From Comamonadaceae bacterium (GTDB taxonomy: Bacteria; Pseudomonadota; Gammaproteobacteria; Burkholderiales; Burkholderiaceae_C), in assembly GCA_947469815.1 (NCBI GenBank), contig CANIRI010000015.1, positions 1 to 17,992 of the forward strand: a stretch of DNA of 17,992 nucleotides, in the 5' to 3' direction. The notes under the pieces were generated by a model, which searched no databases, was not told where the DNA came from, and was given only the letters and a program-made list of their open reading frames with translations. Positions 8,753-14,900 of the stretch are shown here, one piece after another. The translations under genes were made by a program, and so were the position numbers. Every line of letters begins with the position of its first letter. Positions within the stretch are counted from its first letter, which is position 1.

Positions 8753-9682
8753 GTGAAGTTTTTCGCAAGTTTTATGGCCCTGGTATTTTTGTTGATCAGT
8801 CTGAACGCGGAAGCCGGGCGTCTTGCCGGTGGTCGCAAAATGGGCCGGCAATCGAGCAATGTCGGACAGCAAAGTCCCGCCCCCGCCGCACCTGCGCAAC
8901 AAGCCGCGCAACGCCCCGCGCAGCCGGCGCCCATGGCGCAGCCCGCTCCGCGCCGCCCCTGGGGTGCGATGCTGGGTGGTCTGGCCGCTGGTCTGGGCTT
9001 GGCCTGGTTGGCGCACTCTTTGGGTTTTGGCGAGGCCTTTGGCAATATCTTGATGGTGGCTCTGTTCGCCATGCTGGCCATCGGTGTGATTGGTTGGCTG
9101 ATGCGTCGCCGCATGCAACAACCTGCGCAGCAACCGTTCGCTGTGGCGGGTGGCAATTACAGCCCCAGCTACCGGCCCGAGAACGTGGGCAATGACGCAT
9201 CCGCGCGCCCTTATGAGCGCAGCAACTTCCAGCCCGAGGCGGGTGTGCAGGGCAGCATGATCGGCTCGGCCTTGGGAGGTTCGCAAGCCTGGGGCGTGCC
9301 AGCCGGTTTTGATACCGAGGGCTTTCTCCAGGCCTGCAAACGCAATTTCGTCAGCCTTCAAGCGGCCTGGGACCACTCAGATCTGAGCGCGCTGCGGGCC
9401 TTCATGACCGACGAGATGCTCAGCGAGATCAAAACCCAGCTTGCTGATCGCGACACCCATACCGGAACGCCGGTCAACGTGACCGAGGTCGTGATGCTCG
9501 ATGCCCGTCTGCTGGGTATTGAAGAAGGCACGGAGGACTACCTTGCCAGTGTCGAATTCTCCGGAATGATCCGTGAGAACCCCTCGACCGGTCCGGCCCC
9601 ATTCCGGGAGGTTTGGAACATGAGCAAACCGAAAGATGGCAGCGCGGGTTGGCTGGTTGCGGGCGTGCAGGCCCTGCAGTAA
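8753..9682 (+). CDS. Tim44-like domain protein, signal/anchor plus one membrane region
   Basis: The product (309 residues) probably starts at GTG 8753: GGAG at 8741-8744 is well placed, and the start yields a classic signal sequence, KFFASFMALVFLLISLNAEA, with likely cleavage after AEA at 21. Upstream ATGs in the frame lie inside ubiE and would bury the signal. After a Pro/Ala/Gln-rich linker (about 36-70) comes a hydrophobic region at about 71-117 that holds two short membrane segments, followed by MRRRMQ. The C-terminal part (about 185-309) matches the Tim44-like domain, with GFDTEGFLQACKRNFVSLQ at its start. In mitochondria this domain belongs to the import motor; bacterial versions have no firm role. 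It sits between ubiE and ubiJ, which raises the possibility of work at the membrane with quinone enzymes. That role is inference. Confidence 0.9.
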   Translation: MKFFASFMALVFLLISLNAEAGRLAGGRKMGRQSSNVGQQSPAPAAPAQQAAQRPAQPAPMAQPAPRRPWGAMLGGLAAGLGLAWLAHSLGFGEAFGNILMVALFAMLAIGVIGWLMRRRMQQPAQQPFAVAGGNYSPSYRPENVGNDASARPYERSNFQPEAGVQGSMIGSALGGSQAWGVPAGFDTEGFLQACKRNFVSLQAAWDHSDLSALRAFMTDEMLSEIKTQLADRDTHTGTPVNVTEVVMLDARLLGIEEGTEDYLASVEFSGMIRENPSTGPAPFREVWNMSKPKDGSAGWLVAGVQALQ

Positions 9683-9720
9683 GCGTCTTGCCATAACCTG
9701 ATGGCGGTCCCTTGTCCGTG

Positions 9721-9740
9721 GGCTGCGGAATAATGCAGCC
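9721..9740 (+). promoter_or_regulatory. Inverted repeat with embedded -10-like box abutting the ubiJ start
   Basis: GGCTGC at 9721-9726 and GCAGCC at 9735-9740 form a perfect 6-base inverted repeat around an 8-base centre. The centre contains AATAAT at 9729-9734, a -10-like sequence. If it is a promoter, transcription would start at about 9741, the A of the ubiJ ATG, giving a leaderless mRNA. If instead RNA reads through from upstream, the hairpin would sit directly against the start codon. No -35 is obvious. Confidence 0.35.
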
Positions 9741-10292
9741 ATGGACACCACCACACCCTTTAGCGCTTCGTTGAATGATTTCCAGCAGATTTTGAGCGGC
9801 AAGCGCGCCGCGCCGGTACCGCCCTGGGCGGTGCAGGAGTTGCAGCAACGCCTGGTTCTGCTGCTCAACCATGTGCTGCAGCAGGAGCCCGCAGCCATGC
9901 TGCGGCTCAAACAACACAAAGGCCAGCGCATTTTGGCGCGCTGGCAGGCTTATTCCCTGTTTTTGTCGATCACCCCCGCCGGTCTGCTGGACTTGGCGGA
10001 CGCGGCGGCCCAGCCTGATTTATCCATTCTGCTGGCCGATGAAGCGCCACTGGATATCGCGCGCCGCTTGATGCAGGGCGAAAAACCCACGGTACACATT
10101 GAGGGTGATGTGCAACTGGCCGCAGAGGTCAACTGGCTTGCAGACCACGTGCGCTGGGACTTGGAAGAGGACCTGGCGCGGCTTTTGGGTGATGTTCCCG
10201 CGCATTTGCTGTCCCAGGGGGCCGTGGCCGCGCTCGCGGTGCTGCGCAGTTTTGCGGCGCGCGGCTTGGGTGCTTTCGGAAGCAAGCGATGA
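9741..10292 (+). CDS. ubiJ: Ubiquinone biosynthesis accessory factor UbiJ (SCP2-type lipid-binding)
   Basis: UbiJ is a soluble accessory protein with an SCP2 sterol-carrier-type lipid-binding domain. In E. coli it helps assemble the soluble Ubi complex that modifies the aromatic ring of ubiquinone intermediates. The 183-residue product has the expected size. The SCP2-like domain covers about residues 35-130, with the family signature [20 protein letters not shown] near 116-135 followed by [13 protein letters not shown] and AHLLS. There is no signal peptide. No Shine-Dalgarno site precedes the ATG at 9741; an inverted repeat directly abuts it. The stop overlaps the ubiB start as ATGA (10289-10292), so the two are probably translationally coupled. 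The ubiJ-ubiB pairing strengthens the call beyond a generic SCP2 protein. Confidence 0.93.
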   Translation: MDTTTPFSASLNDFQQILSGKRAAPVPPWAVQELQQRLVLLLNHVLQQEPAAMLRLKQHKGQRILARWQAYSLFLSITPAGLLDLADAAAQPDLSILLADEAPLDIARRLMQGEKPTVHIEGDVQLAAEVNWLADHVRWDLEEDLARLLGDVPAHLLSQGAVAALAVLRSFAARGLGAFGSKR

Positions 10293-11869
10293 CGCGCCTT
10301 TTTCGGGGCGTATTCATCGTCTGGGTGTTTTTGCGCTTCGGGCTCGATGTACTGCTTCTGGGTAGTTTCGACCAGCCCTGGTTGAAGTGGTTTTCCCGTC
10401 GTTTTGCCTGGGGCCGTAACCTCAGCGCGCCGCGCGGGCAGCGCATTCGCCAGGCTTTGGAGAGCTTGGGTCCGATTTTCATCAAGCTGGGGCAGGTTCT
10501 CTCCACCCGGCGCGACCTGCTGCCGCTGGACATTGCCGATGAACTGGCCAAGCTGCAAGATGCGGTGCCGCCTTTTGATGCCGACCTGGCTGCTGCGGCC
10601 ATTGAGAAAGCTTTGGGTCGCCCGATCAGCGCGGTGTTCACCAGTTTTGATCGGGAACCCGTAGCCAGCGCGTCGGTGGCGCAGGTGCATTTCGCGGTAC
10701 TGATCGACCGCGACGGGCGCGAACGGGAGGTCGCGGTCAAGGTGCTGCGCCCGAATATGTTGGCGGTGATCGACAAAGACCTGGCACTCATGCGCATGAT
10801 GGCCGGCTGGCTGGAGTGGCTGTCGGCCGATGGGCGGCGACTCAAACCCCGGCAGGTGGTTGCCGAGTTTGATAAGTACCTGCACGACGAGCTCGACCTG
10901 GTGCGCGAGGCGTCCAGCGCGACCCAGCTGCGCCGCAATATGCGGGATCTGGGCTTGGTGCTGATTCCGGAGATGCTGTGGGACTACTGCACCACCAATG
11001 TATTGGTGATGGAGCGTATGCATGGCGTTCCGATCAGCCAGGTGGAGCGCCTGCGCAGCGCGGGGGTCGATATACCGCGCTTGGCGCGTGACGGGGTTAC
11101 GATTTTCTTCACCCAGGTGTTTCGCGACGGATTTTTCCACGCCGATATGCACCCGGGCAATATCCAGGTCAGCCTCGACCCGAATAGCTTCGGGCGCTAC
11201 ATCTCGCTGGACTTCGGCATCGTCGGTTCGCTCACCGAGGTGGACAAGGAGTATCTGGCGCAAAATTTTGTGGCATTTTTCCGCCGCGACTACAAGCGCG
11301 TGGCCGAGTTGCATGTCGAGTCCGGTTGGGTTCCGGCGGACACCCGCATCGACGAGTTGGAGGCTGCGGTTCGCGCGGTTTGCGAGCCCTACTTTGACCG
11401 GCCGCTCAAAGAAATTTCGCTCGGTATGGTGTTGATGCGTTTGTTTCAGACCTCGCGCCGCTTCCATGTGGAAATCCAACCGCAGCTGGTTCTCTTGCAA
11501 AAAACGCTGCTCAATATCGAGGGTCTGGGCCGGCAGCTCGATCCGGACCTCGACTTGTGGGCCACCGCCAAGCCTTTCTTAGAGCAGTGGATGAAGGACC
11601 AGATCGGTCCCAAGCGGCTCTGGAACGAGCTCAAAGCCCAGTCGCCGCGCTATGCCAAACTGCTGCCCGAGTTGCCCGGCCTTTTACACACCTACCTGCA
11701 ACGCGGCGCGCGCGCGGAGCCCGACCCCCAATCGCAGCAGCTGTTTCACCATCTGCTGACCGAACAACGGCGGACCAACCGCTTGTTGCAGGCGCTTGTC
11801 TACATGGCCGTGGGCTTTGTGATCGGCACCTTCGGCGTGGCGGTGATGGTCTGGTTGCGCTTTCTTTAG
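10289..11869 (+). CDS. ubiB: Ubiquinone biosynthesis protein UbiB (atypical protein kinase-like)
   Basis: UbiB belongs to the ABC1/ADCK/UbiB atypical kinase family. It is needed for ubiquinone synthesis and is thought to use ATPase activity to help extract or deliver membrane-bound intermediates. The 526-residue product has the usual bacterial length. The family-defining KxGQ motif is KLGQ at 66-69. The Ala-rich nucleotide loop reads ASVAQVH, the VAVKVLRP segment carries the ATP-binding lysine, HADMHPGN begins at 284 and the metal-binding DFG is 308-310. The C-terminus has a hydrophobic segment, [20 protein letters not shown], and the family often has two C-terminal membrane spans. It starts within the ubiJ stop codon. 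About 78 bases separate it from the FmdB-type gene, where a TATAAT box suggests a new transcription unit. Confidence 0.98.
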   Translation: MTRLFRGVFIVWVFLRFGLDVLLLGSFDQPWLKWFSRRFAWGRNLSAPRGQRIRQALESLGPIFIKLGQVLSTRRDLLPLDIADELAKLQDAVPPFDADLAAAAIEKALGRPISAVFTSFDREPVASASVAQVHFAVLIDRDGREREVAVKVLRPNMLAVIDKDLALMRMMAGWLEWLSADGRRLKPRQVVAEFDKYLHDELDLVREASSATQLRRNMRDLGLVLIPEMLWDYCTTNVLVMERMHGVPISQVERLRSAGVDIPRLARDGVTIFFTQVFRDGFFHADMHPGNIQVSLDPNSFGRYISLDFGIVGSLTEVDKEYLAQNFVAFFRRDYKRVAELHVESGWVPADTRIDELEAAVRAVCEPYFDRPLKEISLGMVLMRLFQTSRRFHVEIQPQLVLLQKTLLNIEGLGRQLDPDLDLWATAKPFLEQWMKDQIGPKRLWNELKAQSPRYAKLLPELPGLLHTYLQRGARAEPDPQSQQLFHHLLTEQRRTNRLLQALVYMAVGFVIGTFGVAVMVWLRFL

Positions 11870-11894
11870 GGCGCTTGCTGCGGGGTGTGCGACC

Positions 11895-11900
11895 TATAAT
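11895..11900 (+). promoter_or_regulatory. Candidate promoter (-10 TATAAT) for the FmdB-DUF502-aspS block
   Basis: A perfect TATAAT lies 48 bases before the FmdB-type ATG in the only sizeable gap after ubiB. TTGCTG at 11875-11880 is the best -35 match, but the spacer is only 14 bases, so the promoter may be weak or activator-dependent. The start point would be near 11907. Confidence 0.45.
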
Positions 11901-11947
11901 CGCGGGCTTCGCCCAGTCCGGCACCCCCCTTGAGAGATTTCCCCGCT

Positions 11948-12349
11948 ATGCCCATATACGCCTACCGCTGCGAGTCCTGTGGATTTGCCAAAGACGTGTT
12001 GCAGAAAATTTCCGATCCTGTGCTGACCGATTGCCCCACGTGTGGCGAGGCGAAGTTTCAAAAGCAGGTCACTGCAGCAGGTTTTCAGCTCAAAGGCTCC
12101 GGCTGGTATGTGACGGATTTCCGCGATGGCAAGGGTGGCAAGCCAGCGGGCGGCGGTGAATCAACATCTGACGGTGATGCGAAGCCCGCAGCAGCCTCTG
12201 ACGGAGCAGCGCCCACCAGCCCAGCCCAGCCCACTGCCGCGCCTGCCAGTGCCGCTGCTCCTGCCACTGCTACTGCTACTGCTACTGCTACTGCTACTGC
12301 CCCCAGCGCCGCGCCAGCGGCCGCAGCACCGTCTTCCAGCGCCGCCTGA
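11948..12349 (+). CDS. FmdB-type zinc-ribbon protein with Ala/Thr-rich repetitive tail
   Basis: The N-terminus is a putative regulatory FmdB-family zinc ribbon: MPIYAYRCESCG with Cys8 and Cys11, then CPTCG with Cys29 and Cys32, followed by FQLKGSGWYVTDF, all typical of the family. The ATG at 11948 is chosen because family members begin MPIY; an in-frame ATG at 11930 adds six unsupported residues. The product is 133 residues. From about residue 80 it becomes a low-complexity Ala/Pro/Thr/Ser tail that includes six Thr-Ala pairs encoded by a hexanucleotide repeat. Biochemical function is unknown; the family name comes from a fmd operon regulator in Methylophilus. It precedes the DUF502 gene and aspS, an order I recall from many betaproteobacteria, which suggests a housekeeping rather than amidase-related role. 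Confidence 0.93.
   Translation: MPIYAYRCESCGFAKDVLQKISDPVLTDCPTCGEAKFQKQVTAAGFQLKGSGWYVTDFRDGKGGKPAGGGESTSDGDAKPAAASDGAAPTSPAQPTAAPASAAAPATATATATATATAPSAAPAAAAPSSSAA
12266..12301 (+). repeat. Hexanucleotide microsatellite (ACTGCT) within the FmdB-type gene
   Basis: Five perfect tandem ACTGCT units cover 12266-12295, and a sixth, ACTGCC, covers 12296-12301. The unit is in register with the codons and encodes Thr-Ala, so gain or loss of units keeps the frame and changes only tail length. The identical codons in neighbouring copies indicate recent slippage rather than selected protein repeats. Confidence 0.9.
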
Positions 12350-12357
12350 AGCGGCGC
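12339..12357 (+). other. Stable hairpin spanning the FmdB-type stop codon
   Basis: GCGCCGC at 12339-12345 and GCGGCGC at 12351-12357 form a perfect 7-bp GC stem around a 5-base loop that holds the TGA stop. No T-run follows directly, so it is not a standard intrinsic terminator. It could modulate mRNA stability or partial read-through to the DUF502 gene 29 bases later. Confidence 0.4.
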
Positions 12358-12385
12358 GCCCGATACCTTTACGCCCTGACAAACC

Positions 12386-13018
12386 ATGCCCATTAAGAAA
12401 TATTTCTTCACTGGCCTGATGGTCTGGCTACCGCTGGCCATTACCCTGTGGGTGCTGAACTGGCTGCTGCAGACCCTGGATGGTGTGTCGCATTCCCTGC
12501 TGGCAGGCCTGTCTGCTTTGACCTCGGATGCCACGGGCACCGCCATCGCGCGCGCCTTGGCGATTCCCGGCGTCGGGATTGCGGTGGTGCTGCTCTTTGT
12601 CATCGTCACCGGTGCGTTGGTGTCCAACGTAGCCGGGCGCTGGTGGCTCAAACAATGGGACCGCTTGATCACGCGCATCCCGGTTTTCCGTGCGGTGTAC
12701 AACAGCGTGAAGAAGGTTTCCGACACGCTGTTTTCCAGCAACGGCAACGCCTTCCGTACCGCCTTGCTGGTGCAGTTCCCGGCGCCGGGCCGCTGGACCA
12801 TCGCCTTCCAAACGGGTGAGCCCACCGGCGAGGTGGCGCGCCGCCTGGGCGAGGGATTTATCAGCGTGTATGTACCCACTACGCCCAATCCCACCGGCGG
12901 TTATTTTTTGGTCTTGCCGCGATCCGAAGTGATCGAATTGGAGATGAGCGTGGATGAAGCCCTGACCTACGTTTTGTCCATGGGCGCGGTCGCACCCACC
13001 GACCACGCCGCCCCGTGA
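12386..13018 (+). CDS. DUF502 family inner-membrane protein
   Basis: The 210-residue product belongs to DUF502, a conserved membrane family without an assigned biochemical role. The start MPIKKYFFTGLMVWLPLAIT is typical of the family. One membrane segment covers about residues 8-28 and a second about 52-75, ending with the SNVAGRWW segment. These are followed by IPVFRAVYNSVKKVSDTLFS, a strongly conserved stretch of the family, and VYVPTTPNPTGGYFLVLP near 157-174. The rest is a soluble domain predicted on the cytoplasmic side. The ATG at 12386 starts exactly at the conserved N-terminus. It lies 36 bases after the FmdB-type gene and 45 bases before the aspS ATG, so the three are probably co-transcribed. 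Co-occurrence with aspS is recurrent in betaproteobacteria, but no mechanism is known to me. Confidence 0.92.
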   Translation: MPIKKYFFTGLMVWLPLAITLWVLNWLLQTLDGVSHSLLAGLSALTSDATGTAIARALAIPGVGIAVVLLFVIVTGALVSNVAGRWWLKQWDRLITRIPVFRAVYNSVKKVSDTLFSSNGNAFRTALLVQFPAPGRWTIAFQTGEPTGEVARRLGEGFISVYVPTTPNPTGGYFLVLPRSEVIELEMSVDEALTYVLSMGAVAPTDHAAP

Positions 13019-13063
13019 TGTCTTGTGAATCTGCGCTGCTCTGACGGCGCGAAGAAAGAAGCT

Positions 13064-14875
13064 ATGTCCATGCGTTCCCACTATTGCGGTCTGGTGACCG
13101 AAGCCCTTTTGGGTCAAACCGTTTCCCTGTGCGGCTGGGTCAACCGGCGGCGTGACCATGGGGGCGTGATTTTTGTCGACCTGCGCGATCGCGAAGGCTA
13201 TGTGCAGATCGTGTGCGACCCGGACCGCCCCGAGATGTTTGCGGTGGCCGAGGATTTGCGCAATGAGTTTTGTATCCAGGTCACCGGCTTGGTGCGCGCG
13301 CGTCCCCAAGGCACGCAAAACGACAACCTCAAAAGCGGAAAAATCGAGGTGCTGTGCCACGGGCTGGTGGTGCTCAACCCATCGGTTACGCCACCCTTCC
13401 AACTGGACGAGGAAAACCTCTCCGAGACCACGCGTTTGACGCACCGCGTGCTGGACCTGCGCCGCCCCTATATGCAGAACAACCTGATCCTGCGCTACCG
13501 CGTGTCGATGGAGGTGCGCAAGTTTCTGGATGCCAACGGGTTTATCGATATTGAAACCCCCATGCTCACCAAGAGCACGCCAGAGGGCGCGCGCGATTAC
13601 CTGGTGCCCAGCCGGGTGCATGACGGCCAGTTTTTTGCGCTGCCGCAAAGCCCGCAGCTCTTCAAGCAGTTGCTCATGGTGGCCGGTTTTGACCGCTACT
13701 ACCAGCTCACCAAGTGCTTCCGCGACGAGGACCTGCGCGCAGACCGCCAGCCCGAGTTCACGCAGATTGATATTGAAACGTCCTTCATGACCGAGGAAGA
13801 AATCCGCGCCATCTTCCAGCACCTGATCATCACCGTGTTCCAAAACACGATTGGCGTGGACCTGGGCGAATTCCCCGTCATGTCGTATGCCGATGCCATG
13901 CACCAATACGGTTCTGATAAGCCGGACCTGCGCATCCCTATGCAGTTCACCGAACTCACCGATGTGATGGCGGATGTGGACTTCAAAGTTTTCTCGGGTG
14001 CCGCGAACATGAAGGGCGGCCGCGTGGTGGCCCTTCGCGTGCCAGGCGGCGCGCGCGAGAACGGCGGTTTGAGTCGGGGCGAGATCGACTCTTACACCGA
14101 CTTCGTGAAAATTTACGGCGCTAAAGGCCTGGCCTATATCAAGGTCAACGAGCTGGCTAAGGGGCGCGATGGTTTGCAGTCGCCCATCGTCAAGAACATC
14201 CACGATGCCGCGCTGCAAGCGGTGTTGACCCGCAGCGGCGCGCAGGACGGCGATTTGATTTTCTTTGGTGCCGACAAGGCCAAGGTCGTCAACGACGCTA
14301 TTGGCGCGCTGCGCCTGAAGATCGGTCTCAGTCCGTTTGGTAAGTCCAATGGTTTGTTCACCGCTGGCTGGCGTCCGCTGTGGGTGGTCGACTTCCCCAT
14401 GTTCGAATACGACGACGAGGCACAGCGCTACACCGCCACGCACCATCCGTTTACCGCGCCGAAAGACGGCCACGAAGACTGGATGGTCACCGCGCCCGAG
14501 AAATGCATTTCCAAAGGCTATGACATGGTCTTAAACGGATGGGAGATGGGCGGCGGCTCGGTCCGTATCCACCGCGCCGATGTGCAGCAAAAAGTGTTCG
14601 ACGCGCTGAAAATTTCGCCCGAAGAAGCCCAGCTCAAGTTCGGCTTTTTGCTCGACGCCCTGCAATATGGCGCGCCCCCGCACGGCGGCCTGGCCTTCGG
14701 TCTGGACCGCATCGTCACCTTGATGACCGGTGCTGAATCCATCCGCGACGTGATTGCCTTCCCCAAAACCCAGCGCGCGCAGTGCCTGCTGACCCAGGCC
14801 CCTAGCCCGGTGGATGAGAAGCAGTTGCGCGAGCTGCATATCCGCTTGCGCAACCTGGACGCCGTCAAGGCCTGA
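13064..14875 (+). CDS. aspS: Aspartyl-tRNA synthetase, probably non-discriminating (Asp/Asn)
   Basis: This class IIb synthetase charges tRNA(Asp), and probably tRNA(Asn), with aspartate. The 603-residue product has the bacterial length. The N-terminal OB-fold anticodon domain includes [13 protein letters not shown] at 22-34. Motif 2 is [16 protein letters not shown] from 219, the central part has the bacterial GAD insertion domain, and motif 3 is GLAFGLDR at 542-549. The ATG at 13064 is chosen because homologues begin close to MRSHYCG and a purine-rich AAGAAAGAA lies just upstream. A GTG at 13025 would add 13 residues without support; an ATG at 13070 is a minor alternative. His32, in RRRDHGG, is the residue I remember as typical of non-discriminating enzymes (His31 in Pseudomonas; Leu in E. 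coli). The permease gene follows after 25 bases. Confidence 0.97.
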   Translation: MSMRSHYCGLVTEALLGQTVSLCGWVNRRRDHGGVIFVDLRDREGYVQIVCDPDRPEMFAVAEDLRNEFCIQVTGLVRARPQGTQNDNLKSGKIEVLCHGLVVLNPSVTPPFQLDEENLSETTRLTHRVLDLRRPYMQNNLILRYRVSMEVRKFLDANGFIDIETPMLTKSTPEGARDYLVPSRVHDGQFFALPQSPQLFKQLLMVAGFDRYYQLTKCFRDEDLRADRQPEFTQIDIETSFMTEEEIRAIFQHLIITVFQNTIGVDLGEFPVMSYADAMHQYGSDKPDLRIPMQFTELTDVMADVDFKVFSGAANMKGGRVVALRVPGGARENGGLSRGEIDSYTDFVKIYGAKGLAYIKVNELAKGRDGLQSPIVKNIHDAALQAVLTRSGAQDGDLIFFGADKAKVVNDAIGALRLKIGLSPFGKSNGLFTAGWRPLWVVDFPMFEYDDEAQRYTATHHPFTAPKDGHEDWMVTAPEKCISKGYDMVLNGWEMGGGSVRIHRADVQQKVFDALKISPEEAQLKFGFLLDALQYGAPPHGGLAFGLDRIVTLMTGAESIRDVIAFPKTQRAQCLLTQAPSPVDEKQLRELHIRLRNLDAVKA

Positions 14876-14900
14876 AGCGCCGGGTAGCCAGACCCGCAGC

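Noticed and set aside
9950..11500. 516-residue open frame on the minus strand opposite ubiJ and ubiB
   Set aside because: It covers the catalytic motifs of UbiB in antisense and shows no recognisable protein features, so it is a codon-bias artefact.
12266..12301. Tandem repeat considered as a CRISPR or mobile-element remnant
   Set aside because: The unit is only six bases with no spacers, and it stays in codon register inside a coding tail. It is a simple microsatellite.
12428..14473. 681-residue open frame on the minus strand opposite DUF502 and aspS
   Set aside because: It lies antisense to two clearly conserved genes. Its translation is rich in His, Gln, Val and Ala with no domain, as expected for the mirror frame of high-GC coding DNA.
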